Assembly (NCBI GenBank): GCA_028284585.1
Contig: JANQRK010000039.1
Coordinates: 1 to 42,907 of the forward strand
Origin: Chromatiales bacterium
GTDB taxonomy: Bacteria; Pseudomonadota; Gammaproteobacteria; Chromatiales; Chromatiaceae
DNA: 42,907 bases
Reading direction: 5' to 3'
Shown here one piece after another: positions 15,649 to 23,066 of the stretch; the first letter of the stretch is position 1; each line of letters begins with the position of its first letter. The translations under genes and the position numbers were made by a program. A model generated the notes under the pieces. That model had not been told where the DNA came from. It saw only the letters and a list, made by a program, of their open reading frames with translations, and made no database searches.

Positions 15649-16425
15649 ATGAGAGCCCTCCGACCGTTCGCATCACCCTCTTGCGCGCTATTGGTGCTGC
15701 TGTGTTTGAGTCTGGTCGGCTGCAGCAGCCAGCCGCGGCACGACCCAGGTGAGATAGCGCCGCAGCGCAGTGCGGCGACCGTGGGTAGCGACGACTTGGG
15801 CGAGCTGTCGGTCATCGATCAGTACGACCCCTTCGAGGGCCTCAACCGACTTCTGTATCGGTTCAATGCCTGGTTCGACGAGGCGGTCTTTCTGCCACTA
15901 GTCCGTGTCTATGATTTCGTGCTGCCCGATCCGGTCCAGGATGGTGTGCACAATTTCGTCCGCAACGTCGAAGACATTGGCACGCTGATCAATAGTGTGC
16001 TGCAGCTCAAGGGGCGGGCCAGCCTGGACACCGCGGGGCGCTTACTGATCAATACGACAGTGGGCGTCCTTGGCGTGTTTGATCCGGCGAGCGAGATGGG
16101 TATCACCCGCCATGATGAGGATTTCGGCCAGACCCTCGGGCGCTATGGGGTGGGTCCCGGTCCTTACCTGGTACTACCCATCCTCGGGCCATCGAGTCTG
16201 CGCGATGGCACTGGAATACTGGCGGATACCCTCAGTTTCAATGAACTCGACCCGCTGTACTTCGACAGCAACGACGATATCTGGCGCTGGGGCTATCCTG
16301 CGGCCGCCGCGCTCGAGACCCGTGACCGACTGAGCTTTCGCTATTTCGAAACCGGCTCGCCCTTTGAATACGAGCTGCTGCGCTTGCTGTATCTCGAGAA
16401 GCGCAAGCTTGAGATCGCAAGGTGA
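15649..16425 (+). CDS. mlaA: MlaA (VacJ) outer-membrane lipoprotein
   Basis: A 258-aa lipoprotein of the Mla system, which removes misplaced phospholipids from the outer leaflet of the outer membrane and passes them to MlaC. The signal peptide ends in the lipobox LVGC (Cys about 25). The MlaA core begins with YDPFEGLNRLLYRFN, followed by the helices around VLPDPVQDGVHNFVRNVED, GRLLINTTVGVLGVFDPASE, EDFGQTLGRYGVGPGPYLVLPILGPSSLRDG and the C-terminal LDPLYFDSND region. The length is normal. The start ATG is preceded by GGGGACGTAACG and lies 2 nt after the hydrolase stop, so the two are cotranscribed. No mlaBCDEF genes are in this window. Confidence 0.95.
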   Translation: MRALRPFASPSCALLVLLCLSLVGCSSQPRHDPGEIAPQRSAATVGSDDLGELSVIDQYDPFEGLNRLLYRFNAWFDEAVFLPLVRVYDFVLPDPVQDGVHNFVRNVEDIGTLINSVLQLKGRASLDTAGRLLINTTVGVLGVFDPASEMGITRHDEDFGQTLGRYGVGPGPYLVLPILGPSSLRDGTGILADTLSFNELDPLYFDSNDDIWRWGYPAAAALETRDRLSFRYFETGSPFEYELLRLLYLEKRKLEIAR

Positions 16426-16455
16426 CCCGGTAAACGCGGTCGAGGAAACTAGGTT

Positions 16456-16884
16456 TCAGGTTGCCGCATCGACATCGTCGACGTCGATCTGCCCGCTCAT
16501 TCTACGGCGGACGTGTGACCATGACATTCCAGCGGCAAGGATCATCGCCAACAAGGCCTCGATGACATAGGTCATCACCTGTTTGTTGTCGGTTACCAGC
16601 AAATCGTAGTAGATGAACGTCCAGACGATGGTGCCAAACAAGGCGGTCGCGAGCAGTATCCCAATCAAACCCAGCGAGCGGATCGTGGCGCGCAAAAAAA
16701 TCACCCAGCCGATCAGCAGCACGACACCCGCCAGCACGATCAACGGATCAATCGCCGACAAATCCATCTCGCGCGCCCAATGAGAATACGAGTAGCCGCT
16801 CGGGTTGTAGCTCGCGAAGACCAACACTAGAGCCACAAACAAACGCAGTAAGAAGCTGGAGAAGGTGAAGCCGTTGGAAGCCAT
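16456..16884 (-). CDS. DUF6524-like four-TM membrane protein
   Basis: A 142-aa integral membrane protein. The conserved opening is FTFSSFLLRLFVALVLVFAS followed by YNPSGYSYSHW, then hydrophobic helices at about residues 45-65 (LIVLAGVVLLIGWVIFL), 70-92 (LGLIGILLATALFGTIVWTF) and 104-122 (VMTYVIEALLAMILAAGMSW), and a C-terminal cap SHVRRRMSGQIDVDDVD. This pattern is what I remember for the DUF6524 family, found in many gamma- and alphaproteobacteria; no function is known. ATG 16884 begins right before the first helix; the frame runs on to 16941 but that extension is not conserved-looking. It is convergent with mlaA and apparently a single-gene unit. Confidence 0.72.
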   Translation of the reverse strand: MASNGFTFSSFLLRLFVALVLVFASYNPSGYSYSHWAREMDLSAIDPLIVLAGVVLLIGWVIFLRATIRSLGLIGILLATALFGTIVWTFIYYDLLVTDNKQVMTYVIEALLAMILAAGMSWSHVRRRMSGQIDVDDVDAAT

Positions 16885-17433
16885 AATTTTTGTTTCCCGG
16901 TCAGGTCGACAAAGTACGATGAGCAGGATAGCGCATCCCACACACAGCCTTCCAGCGCTGTGCGGCTGGGTTCGTTGAGCCTAACTATCATTAGATCATT
17001 GTGCCGAACCGCTGGAGTCGCGTTGTCCAGAATTTGTTAGGTTTGCTGGACCTAAAATAATCAGGTCGAACGGGGCCTGTGATATGTGTGAGCAATGTCC
17101 GGAAAATCTCGGCAAACTAGTGCATAGGGTCGACTGACCGGCGCGTTACAATTCGGTATGTGCCTATATTGCCGCGTCGTAGATGCTGCGAAGCGCCTGC
17201 GTGGCGCAATAAGGATACTTGTGTCGGTCCTCTGTTCGTCCCGCAGAGTAGTAACTTGCTCAGCTATTTCGTGACGTACCGATTGCGCCGGCGGTAAGGC
17301 CAGATGCGATACAGGCCAAGGCCCGCCGGAGTAATAGCCTTCCAAGGAGCAGAGCATCATCGAGGATAGTTCGACACAGCGCGGGGTACGAACCAGCCGC
17401 AGAAAGATTTCTGCCGATGGGCTTCACGCGCTG
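16885..17433. other. intergenic region, no gene recognised
   Basis: About 550 bp between the divergent DUF6524-like gene and the acquired hydrolase. Small inverted repeats occur (TTAGGT-N7-ACCTAA at 17037-17055), but no T-run follows. A 99-codon minus-strand frame (17061-17360) has no ribosome-binding site and resembles no family. An AAGGAG motif at 17344-17349 is discussed with the next gene. Confidence 0.5.
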
Positions 17434-18405
17434 GTGTTTGCCTTGATGAGCCTGCCCCTTTTCTCGTGTGCCAACAGTATCAATCCAGCTGCGACGGAAG
17501 TGAAGGCGTCAACCCCGGCCGAATCAGCACAGTGCTCTGGAGAGGAGGTCACCGACAACACACCCAACACAGAAGTACCGGCTTTGGTGACTTCTTCGCA
17601 TAGAGTGTTTGCGCGAGAATGTTTCGAAACGCTTCTTTCCCGCACGCTAGAGAACTCTGCTAAGCCTTTTGTTTTATTTGTCTCTGGTCGCGGCCGACAT
17701 CCAAGAAAGGAGATGGAACAGGAGCTGCTTACGAAAATCGAACGCCAGTACGACGTAACGGCCATCATGTTCACCTGGCCATCGTGGTGTGGATACAGTT
17801 GTTTTCCAGAAGGACAAGCGCGCGCCTCGGCTCCCGCACTGCTGGATGTGCTAAAAATAATTGAGAGGCAAAAAAAGCGGGAAGGATTCGATCGCAACTA
17901 TACATTGCTTGCGCATAGTATGGGGGGCTTTGTATTACAGGGCTTGTCAGGCTTGGCTGGTGGAGAACTCTCGAGTGATCTGTTCCATAGCATTGTTATC
18001 AATTCGGCTGCCGTACCACAGAAGGGCCATGCTACTTGGGTAGAGCATATTGCGTTTGGTGAAAACTTGTTTATTACCTCGAATAATGACGATCGTGTGC
18101 TTTCTTGCATAGAAAACGACTTGTTCGTACTCGACCCGCGAAGGCTTTTCTGTCGCCAGTTTGGCCTTTCTGAAAGGCTGGGTCGTTGGGCGGTAGTCAA
18201 AGCGACGAAATACAACGCCGCGAGGAATGCCACTTATGTGGGTTTCGATGGGGCCTTGGGTAAAAGGCACAGATACTATATCAATCAACAGGCAAAGGCC
18301 CCGGCAGTTTTCAGATTTTATAGGCAGGTTTTTCAGGGCCAGAAGATCCGACTACAATGCCATAAGCAGGTCATACCGAACCGTGTCTATAAAATCGAAA
18401 ACTAG
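17434..18405 (+). CDS. putative lipoprotein alpha/beta hydrolase (DUF900-like), likely acquired
   Basis: A 323-aa protein with a hydrophobic start ending in a plausible lipobox (LPLFSC), a Ser/Thr-rich linker, and an alpha/beta-hydrolase fold. Visible are the first strand FVLFVSGRGRHPRKE, the elbow LAHSMGGFVLQ (GxSxG-like, HSMGG), and the strands FHSIVINSAAVPQKG and ENLFITSNNDDRVLSC, the last probably carrying the acid. It resembles DUF900-type esterases. Base composition is distinctly less GC-rich than its neighbours, with codons such as ATA and AGA, which suggests horizontal transfer. The start is doubtful: GTG 17434 leaves a signal with no positive n-region, whereas the frame is open upstream and encodes TSRRKISADGLHALVF, better suited to a signal peptide. 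Substrate unknown. Confidence 0.6.
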   Translation: MFALMSLPLFSCANSINPAATEVKASTPAESAQCSGEEVTDNTPNTEVPALVTSSHRVFARECFETLLSRTLENSAKPFVLFVSGRGRHPRKEMEQELLTKIERQYDVTAIMFTWPSWCGYSCFPEGQARASAPALLDVLKIIERQKKREGFDRNYTLLAHSMGGFVLQGLSGLAGGELSSDLFHSIVINSAAVPQKGHATWVEHIAFGENLFITSNNDDRVLSCIENDLFVLDPRRLFCRQFGLSERLGRWAVVKATKYNAARNATYVGFDGALGKRHRYYINQQAKAPAVFRFYRQVFQGQKIRLQCHKQVIPNRVYKIEN

Positions 18406-18591
18406 ATGCAGATGCAGGTGTATAGGTTTTCACAGGTTCGTTGGGAGCGTGACGTATACCAAACTTCTTGGAAGACCGGCGAGTGCTCACGAGTATGCAC
18501 GCTGAAAACGACAAAAAACGATACTGTGCCGAACCAATCGGGCAACGTGGGGTGTCCTGCTTGGCAGCCACTGTTGCTCGCATGCTGCAGA

Positions 18592-19290
18592 CTATGAGGC
18601 CATTGCCACCAACACCTCACGCGCTTCACTGGCCGAGGCTATTGACTCCGCCAGTGGTACGCGATGCAGGCGATTCTCCACGCGCAGATCAATTCCATCG
18701 GCATCGATGCCGACCATGATGGGTGTGGCCCCGGAATCCATTGGCTCGTGTTCACTCAGATAGTGGCGTAGTGCGGCGACATGGTCTTCGTTCATATGAG
18801 TGAGGATGCGTACTTGGGTCGTGCGGTCCAGCGGGTTGGCTTGCACGAGTCGGTCGACCGAGAACCAGCGAGCGGTCGCAAAGCCGCCGTTCCAGTGAAA
18901 ACGCACCGGCTCGAAGCGATAGAAGCGGAAGTCCAGTTCCTCGAAGTACATCTTGGACTGGGGAAAGTAGGCGAAAAAGCGCTCGCTATCGTCGCTATCG
19001 GGTAGCTGCAACACCTCACCCACTGCGCTCAGGCGGGCCTGCCGTTGGACATCGCCGGTTGCGCGCTCAGACACCAGCAGTCCGCAGTGCGGATTGGCCT
19101 GAAGGTTTCGGGTGTGTTGCGACAGGTTGCTAAGCAACAACAGCGGCAGTCCGTCCTGGTCCAGTACATAGGGCACGACTGAGCCGAAGGGGTAACCGGC
19201 ATGTTCCAGGGAGTGGGTAGAGAGCACGCCGCTGAATGCCCCGGCAAGCAGTTGTCGGGCTCGTTGGAGCTGGTCGTCGGGAGACTGCAT
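18592..19290 (-). CDS. HugZ-like heme utilisation / pyridoxamine-phosphate-oxidase-fold protein
   Basis: A 232-aa two-domain protein. The N-terminal split-barrel (about 1-150) shows the PNPOx-like FMN/heme-binding pattern GVLSTHSLEHAGYPFGSVVPYVLD, LPLLLLSNLSQHTRNLQANPHCGL and QRQARLSAVGEVLQL, ending with the FHWNGGFATARWFSVD strand. The C-terminal DUF2470 domain (about 158-232) has the conserved THMNEDHVAALRHYL and GIDADGIDLR. Some proteins of this architecture (HugZ/HutZ) degrade or store heme; others are uncharacterised FMN proteins, so heme use is likely but not certain. It is the last gene of a minus-strand row (SDR, UbiB-like kinase, HugZ-like), 71 nt after the kinase stop. Confidence 0.85.
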   Translation of the reverse strand: MQSPDDQLQRARQLLAGAFSGVLSTHSLEHAGYPFGSVVPYVLDQDGLPLLLLSNLSQHTRNLQANPHCGLLVSERATGDVQRQARLSAVGEVLQLPDSDDSERFFAYFPQSKMYFEELDFRFYRFEPVRFHWNGGFATARWFSVDRLVQANPLDRTTQVRILTHMNEDHVAALRHYLSEHEPMDSGATPIMVGIDADGIDLRVENRLHRVPLAESIASASEAREVLVAMAS

Positions 19291-19361
19291 CTGCCGATTG
19301 TAGACCGCCCGGGCCGTGCTGCGGCCGTGTACATTGGCCTCCGATAATTCGTGACAGCAGA

Positions 19362-20720
19362 CTACAGAATTCGTGCACTGCCCTGCGCAGCGACCGCTTC
19401 GCCGCTCGGGTCGCGATCCAACCAGGGCTTGATCAACGGCCGAACCGCGAACTCGGCCCGGAGGTGCGCCAACAGTAGGTACAGCCCGCCCAATCTGCGG
19501 TGCAAGAATAGGATCTCGGCGGGGGGAAGCCCAGCGAAGCCCTGTTGTTGGCGCAGTTGCACGACCCGCTCGGTCATGCGCTGCGCCAAATCGGACGATC
19601 CGAAGTCGAAGGTGCCACGGGTGCGCACCGGTTCGGCCGCGCTGCGCAATAGGTCCACGATCGACTGTCGGTAGCGTGCCGGGTCGTCTTCGCGCAGGTA
19701 GCCTAGGTTCTGCGCGCTGTCGGCTAGGTCGCCATCGTCGCCGTCGATACAGGCGTTCAGCAGTGCATTTAGATTGGTGCGCTGTGTGGTCGGGTAATCA
19801 CGGGCCGCACCGAAATCCAACAATTGCAGTTGGGCGTTGCCTGGGTCGTAAAGATAATTCGCGAAGTTCGGGTCGGTCTGGACCAGGCCCCAGTCGAACA
19901 CCTCGCGCAGCGCCAGGTCGGTCAGCGACTCGGCCACGGTGTTGCGCTGTTGCGCGGGCAGCTCGGCCAGACGTTCGATCTCGTGACCATCGAGGAATTG
20001 CATCGTCAGGACATTGGTCGTGCTCAGGGAATCGACCACCGCCGGCAGGCGGTAGCGGTCGTCGTCGACCAGCAGCTCGGTGAAGCGGGCGAGGGCAGCA
20101 GCCTCTGCGTGGTAATCGGTTTCGCGATGCAATTGGCGCTTGGCCTCGCCGAGCAAGGGCGCGCTATCGAAGTCGTCGGGCAACAGCCGGGCCAGGCGCA
20201 ACAGGCTGGCGACATTGTCGACATCGGCGTCGATGCTTGCCCGCACCTCCGGGTATTGGATCTTGATCGCGACCCGTTGGCCGTCTTTTAGGACTGCCTC
20301 GTGAACCTGGCCGATCGAGGCCGCGGCGATCGGGGTGAATGCAAAGCGCGAGAACTGCCTCTCCCAATTGTCACCCCAGGCATGGTTCAACACGCTGGCG
20401 ACCTGGTTGAGCGGCATCTGGTAGGCGTCGGTGCGCAGTTTGGCGAGGATTTCGCTCACCTGTGGTGGTAGCACCTGGCCACCATCCATCGACAGCAGCT
20501 GGCCCAGCTTCATCGCGGCTCCGCGCATCTCGGCCAGACGCTCGGTGAGGCGCCTGGCATTGGCCGGTGTGAGCAGCAACTCGTCGAGCTTGGGTCGTTT
20601 GCCCTGGGCGAGCTGGCGCAGGCCCGCGCCGACCAGGCCGCCGCCGATACCACCGGCCAGGCGGCCGAGCAGCGCCAAGCGGCCGGCGCGCGAGGCGGTC
20701 AGCCGGCGTTGTGATGTCAT
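19362..20720 (-). CDS. ABC1/UbiB (AarF) family atypical kinase
   Basis: A 452-aa member of the ABC1/ADCK/UbiB atypical kinase family. The family-specific KxGQ motif is present as AAMKLGQLLSMDGGQVLPPQ (about residues 89-107) and the Ala-rich nucleotide loop as IAAASIGQVHEA (about 151-161). The ion-pair lysine is in VAIKIQYP, and the catalytic/metal segments are LVQTDPNFANYL and LLDFGAARDYP (DFG). Homologues support ubiquinone biosynthesis or lipid homeostasis as ATPases rather than protein kinases. This short form without C-terminal TM helices is more like the mitochondrial COQ8/cyanobacterial-type relatives than E. coli UbiB. It overlaps the upstream SDR gene by ATGA at 20717-20720, so the two are coupled and perhaps act together. 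Confidence 0.9.
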   Translation of the reverse strand: MTSQRRLTASRAGRLALLGRLAGGIGGGLVGAGLRQLAQGKRPKLDELLLTPANARRLTERLAEMRGAAMKLGQLLSMDGGQVLPPQVSEILAKLRTDAYQMPLNQVASVLNHAWGDNWERQFSRFAFTPIAAASIGQVHEAVLKDGQRVAIKIQYPEVRASIDADVDNVASLLRLARLLPDDFDSAPLLGEAKRQLHRETDYHAEAAALARFTELLVDDDRYRLPAVVDSLSTTNVLTMQFLDGHEIERLAELPAQQRNTVAESLTDLALREVFDWGLVQTDPNFANYLYDPGNAQLQLLDFGAARDYPTTQRTNLNALLNACIDGDDGDLADSAQNLGYLREDDPARYRQSIVDLLRSAAEPVRTRGTFDFGSSDLAQRMTERVVQLRQQQGFAGLPPAEILFLHRRLGGLYLLLAHLRAEFAVRPLIKPWLDRDPSGEAVAAQGSARIL

Positions 20721-21658
20721 GCGCTGGCACCGCTGGCGGTGGGACGCAGGTAGTCGAGATGGGTCGGGTCGAAACCTGTTGGCTCGATCCCCAGGCTGCG
20801 CAGGGTCGAGGGGTCGCAGCTATTGCCTTCGAGCAACATGGTCAATTGATCGCGGGTCAGCGGGAAGGCCTCGAAGCGGTCTAGTAGCATCGCCATGGTC
20901 GAGACACCCATTGCCGGCACCGGCAGCATCAGCTTGCTCTTGCCGTGCACATCGGCCAGGGTCTCGATGATCTCGCGCCAGCTCAGGTCGTTCGGCCCGC
21001 CGAGGCACAGAGTTTGGTCGATGGTCTCTGGTGTGCGCAGTGCGCTAATGAAGGCCCGCGCCACGTCCTGGACATGGACCGGCGACAGGCGGAAGCTGCC
21101 TGCCCCGGTCGGCAGCAGGCCCGGATAGAACAGCGGCGCCGGCAGCACGGATTCGATCAGGTCGCGCATCAGCTGGGTCGCGAACTCCATGCGGCCGCGT
21201 GGGTCGCCGAAGATCACCGAGGGTCGGAACACCGTGCCCTGCAGGTCGGCTGCGGCCAGGTGTTGTTCGGCCAGGTACTTGGTGCGTTGGTATGCCGTAC
21301 CTGTCGCCTTCACGCCATTGGCGCTCATCAGCAGAAAGCGCGGCACGCCTTGCTGCTGCGCGGCATCCATGATGCGGCGCGGCGCCTCGAGCTGTAGTTC
21401 TTCGAAGGTAATACCGCGCGCCGGAAAGGCGCGGAGTATGCCGATGTTGTAGATTGCCGCATCGGCCTTGGCCAGTGTTTCGCGCACTGCAGCGTGGTCG
21501 CTCACATCGCCGGTGATCACATCGCAGTGCTCGGGGTGGCGCAGCCGGTCGTTGTGTCCAGGACGTACCAGGACCGCTGGTCGCATCTCGGCCTCGACCA
21601 GGGCGTCGATCAGATAGCTGCCGACGAATCCGGTGCCGCCAAAAATCGCTACTCGCAT
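20717..21658 (-). CDS. NDUFA9-like SDR, NAD(P)H-binding protein
   Basis: A 313-aa atypical SDR of the group annotated as complex I NDUFA9 subunit family or NAD(P)H-binding. The Rossmann motif GGTGFVGSYL starts at residue 7, the acidic/basic cofactor-selecting region is VLVRPGHND, and VITGDVSD and YNIGILRAFPA follow. The catalytic-type YxxxK occurs as YQRTKYLAEQ, then VFRPSVIFGDP and SPVHVQDVARAF. In quinone-related contexts such proteins act as lipid or quinone binders or reductases. Direct coupling to a UbiB-like kinase by a 4-nt overlap suggests isoprenoid-quinone or lipid metabolism, as inference. ATG 21658 starts immediately before the first beta strand. Identity is good; substrate is unknown. 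Confidence 0.87.
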   Translation of the reverse strand: MRVAIFGGTGFVGSYLIDALVEAEMRPAVLVRPGHNDRLRHPEHCDVITGDVSDHAAVRETLAKADAAIYNIGILRAFPARGITFEELQLEAPRRIMDAAQQQGVPRFLLMSANGVKATGTAYQRTKYLAEQHLAAADLQGTVFRPSVIFGDPRGRMEFATQLMRDLIESVLPAPLFYPGLLPTGAGSFRLSPVHVQDVARAFISALRTPETIDQTLCLGGPNDLSWREIIETLADVHGKSKLMLPVPAMGVSTMAMLLDRFEAFPLTRDQLTMLLEGNSCDPSTLRSLGIEPTGFDPTHLDYLRPTASGASA

Positions 21659-22297
21659 CGCTGAGTTCCTCGCGCGGGTGGCAGGGTTGCCCGATCCTGG
21701 GCATCTGCCGTCATAGGGGAATGCGGGGGGTGCCGGCCCGCAGTGATGGTTTGCCTCTCTTAGGTGGTTGCATTGTGGGCCGGTTGCAAGGGGAAAAACG
21801 TTTCAAAAATTGTTCATTGCATCAACGCCGGGTAATTGGCCGGGACGGAGGGTCGCGATTCGAAATATCCGAATACCAGCGGTTGGCTTTTCGATCTCGC
21901 GCGGTTGCCTGGGCGGCGATACTGGCTGTGGACCCAAAGCTTGGAGCGATAGAAGCGCGCCCAACAGACACCGAAATTCTTGCTGCGCGGTGCACGTGAT
22001 CGCCGGCGTCGACGGCTAGCCCAAGTCAAAGCGGATAAGGCAGACCCGAGTGTCTGGATGGCATTTGCGAACGCCGACCCTGTTGTCTTTTCCAGCGATT
22101 CGATCGATCGAAGCGAGACCGCCCTGCGGTTTTCTTTGGGGGCCGGCGGTTGCCGAGCGCGTGATGCGGGGCGATTGCTAGCGACTAGTTTCCACAATCC
22201 GGTGCTGGTGGCTGGTGATCGGGGCCTTCCGGAATAGGTATTGAACCCGACGCCATCGCAGGCCATCGACCTAGTTGTGTATAACAGGGGAAATGCT
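21659..22297. other. intergenic region, no gene recognised
   Basis: About 640 bp between two divergent genes. The promoters of the SDR operon (-) and the HPF-like gene (+) are expected here. Open frames at 21721-21999, 21980-22237 (+) and 21814-22266 (-) have no ribosome-binding site or recognisable domain and differ in no useful way from chance frames. I see no repeat or RNA structure that stands out. Confidence 0.5.
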
Positions 22298-22603
22298 ATG
22301 CGTATTCAGATCCATGCCGACAACGCCGCGGTGAAATCCCGGGTCGAACAACTATCCCGCTTTTACCTGACCTGTCTACACGGTCAGCTCGAGTCGATTG
22401 AACTTGGCATCGACGATATCCTCGACCCCTTGGGCCAAGCCTTGAAACGCTGCCGCGTCAGCGCACGACTGGGGCAGGGCGACACCCTTCAATTCATCGA
22501 AATCCAGGCTGACCTGGCGCTCGCGGTGTCGCGCGCCTTGGAACGCGCTTCGCGCACTATTCGCCGCCGCAGCGCCTTGCGGCGACTTGTTCCCACCGGC
22601 TGA
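22298..22603 (+). CDS. HPF/RaiA-like ribosome-associated protein
   Basis: A 101-aa small basic protein of the S30EA/HPF-like type. It starts MRIQIHADN, and the ribosome-binding fold is suggested by ESIELGIDDILDPLGQALKRCRVSARLG, the beta strand LQFIEIQADLALAVSRALERASRTIRR and an Arg-rich end. Such proteins bind the 30S decoding region and silence or protect ribosomes in stationary phase or stress. Similarity is weaker than for classical HPF, and a conserved KxxKR-type motif is not obvious, so this is a diverged member. ATG 22298 is preferred because AGGGG lies 8 nt upstream; the frame opens at 22241. A hairpin terminator at 22703-22718 follows. Confidence 0.6.
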   Translation: MRIQIHADNAAVKSRVEQLSRFYLTCLHGQLESIELGIDDILDPLGQALKRCRVSARLGQGDTLQFIEIQADLALAVSRALERASRTIRRRSALRRLVPTG

Positions 22604-22640
22604 GCGGCGCTGCCGCCGTCCACTTCTCGTGGTGATCACT

Positions 22641-22666
22641 ACCCGTGTCGCGCGGCCGACACGGGT
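22641..22666. other. GC-rich hairpin without T-run
   Basis: ACCCGTGTCG-CGCGGC-CGACACGGGT: perfect 10-bp stem, 6-nt loop, 37 nt after the HPF-like stop. No T-run follows, so it may stabilise the mRNA end rather than terminate it. Confidence 0.6.
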
Positions 22667-22702
22667 CGCGCCCGTCACCTTGGTTTGAGGGGATCTCCCA
22701 AA

Positions 22703-22718
22703 AATGCCCTTCGGCATT
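22703..22718 (+). terminator. candidate intrinsic terminator after the HPF-like gene
   Basis: AATGCC-CTTC-GGCATT: a short 6-bp stem with a stable C(TTCG)-type loop. It is preceded by an A-run and followed by a T-rich stretch (CTTCTTTATTTTC) after 8 nt. It is the better of two hairpins behind this gene. Confidence 0.45.
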
Positions 22719-22816
22719 CTAAGACTTCTTTATTTTCAATTACTTGGGTTGATCGAAGTCGAGGGCGCAGCCAACCGCGTCGCCCGGGAATTTAGATCAA
22801 ACGAAGGCCTCTCGAG

Positions 22817-22822
22817 TTGACA
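22817..22822 (+). promoter_or_regulatory. -35 hexamer TTGACA of the predicted Mrp promoter
   Basis: Perfect match to the sigma-70 -35 consensus, about 135 bp before the first gene of the antiporter operon. The expected -10 region (22840-22846, GAAGTAT) lies inside the inverted repeat and is a poor match, which is common in activator-dependent promoters. The exact -10 is not certain. Confidence 0.5.
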
Positions 22823-22832
22823 TTAATGAAAT

Positions 22833-22868
22833 AAAAATCGAAGTATTGATCATTGATATTCGATTTTT
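22833..22868. promoter_or_regulatory. 36-bp inverted repeat, candidate operator for the Mrp operon
   Basis: AAAAATCGAA (22833-22842) and its exact complement TTCGATTTTT (22859-22868) flank a partly symmetric centre with TGATCA. It overlaps the -10 position of the promoter and lies 85 bp before the first start codon. The arm ends in T5, so a terminator of upstream transcription is an alternative, but the stem is AT-rich and the 16-nt spacer favours a protein site. The LysR regulator NhaR encoded just after the operon is the natural candidate. Confidence 0.5.
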
Positions 22869-22952
22869 CTTGTCTTTATCGGCCCCACACAATGGTCCCT
22901 GTCGAATCCTTGGATCTGGAGTCCAAGGTCAAACAGCGGAGGTGCGGTGGTC

Positions 22953-23066
22953 ATGCTAGTAGCGATCCTTTTCGGTCTATCGATATCGGTGGTGCTGCTG
23001 GCAATGGCGGCCCTGCAGCTAGCCCGGATTGCGCGTGTGGCGCAGCAGCAAGGACGGCGGCAGTGA
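22953..23066 (+). CDS. 37-aa small membrane protein at head of Mrp operon
   Basis: A short gene of 37 codons plus stop: MLVAILFGLSISVVLLA and further hydrophobic residues form one TM helix, and the C-terminus is positively charged (ARIARVAQQQGRRQ), predicting an inside C-terminus. Support: a strong ribosome-binding site GGAGGT 9 nt before ATG 22953, and its TGA overlaps the GTG start of mnhE as GTGA, the coupling used throughout this operon. I recognise no family; standard Mrp operons have no such subunit. It may be a small structural or regulatory subunit of the antiporter or a leader that couples translation. The assignment rests on gene signals and context, not on homology. Confidence 0.6.
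   Translation: MLVAILFGLSISVVLLAMAALQLARIARVAQQQGRRQ

Larger units (their letters stand above)
22604..22952. other. AT-rich promoter/operator region of the Mrp operon
   Basis: About 350 bp. After the two hairpins of the upstream gene the composition turns AT-rich (22790-22880), in sharp contrast to the flanking genes. It contains a consensus -35 hexamer TTGACA (22817-22822) and the long inverted repeat 22833-22868. The next gene's ribosome-binding site (GGAGGT) starts at 22938. Confidence 0.65.

Noticed and set aside
17037..17055. TTAGGT-N7-ACCTAA inverted repeat
   Set aside because: Only 6-bp arms with no consistent promoter or terminator context; common by chance in AT-richer DNA.
17061..17360. 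99-codon minus-strand frame
   Set aside because: No ribosome-binding site, no family resemblance, located in a probably acquired non-coding stretch.
21721..22266. Three overlapping frames between the SDR and HPF-like genes
   Set aside because: Overlap each other on both strands, have no start signals and no recognised domains.
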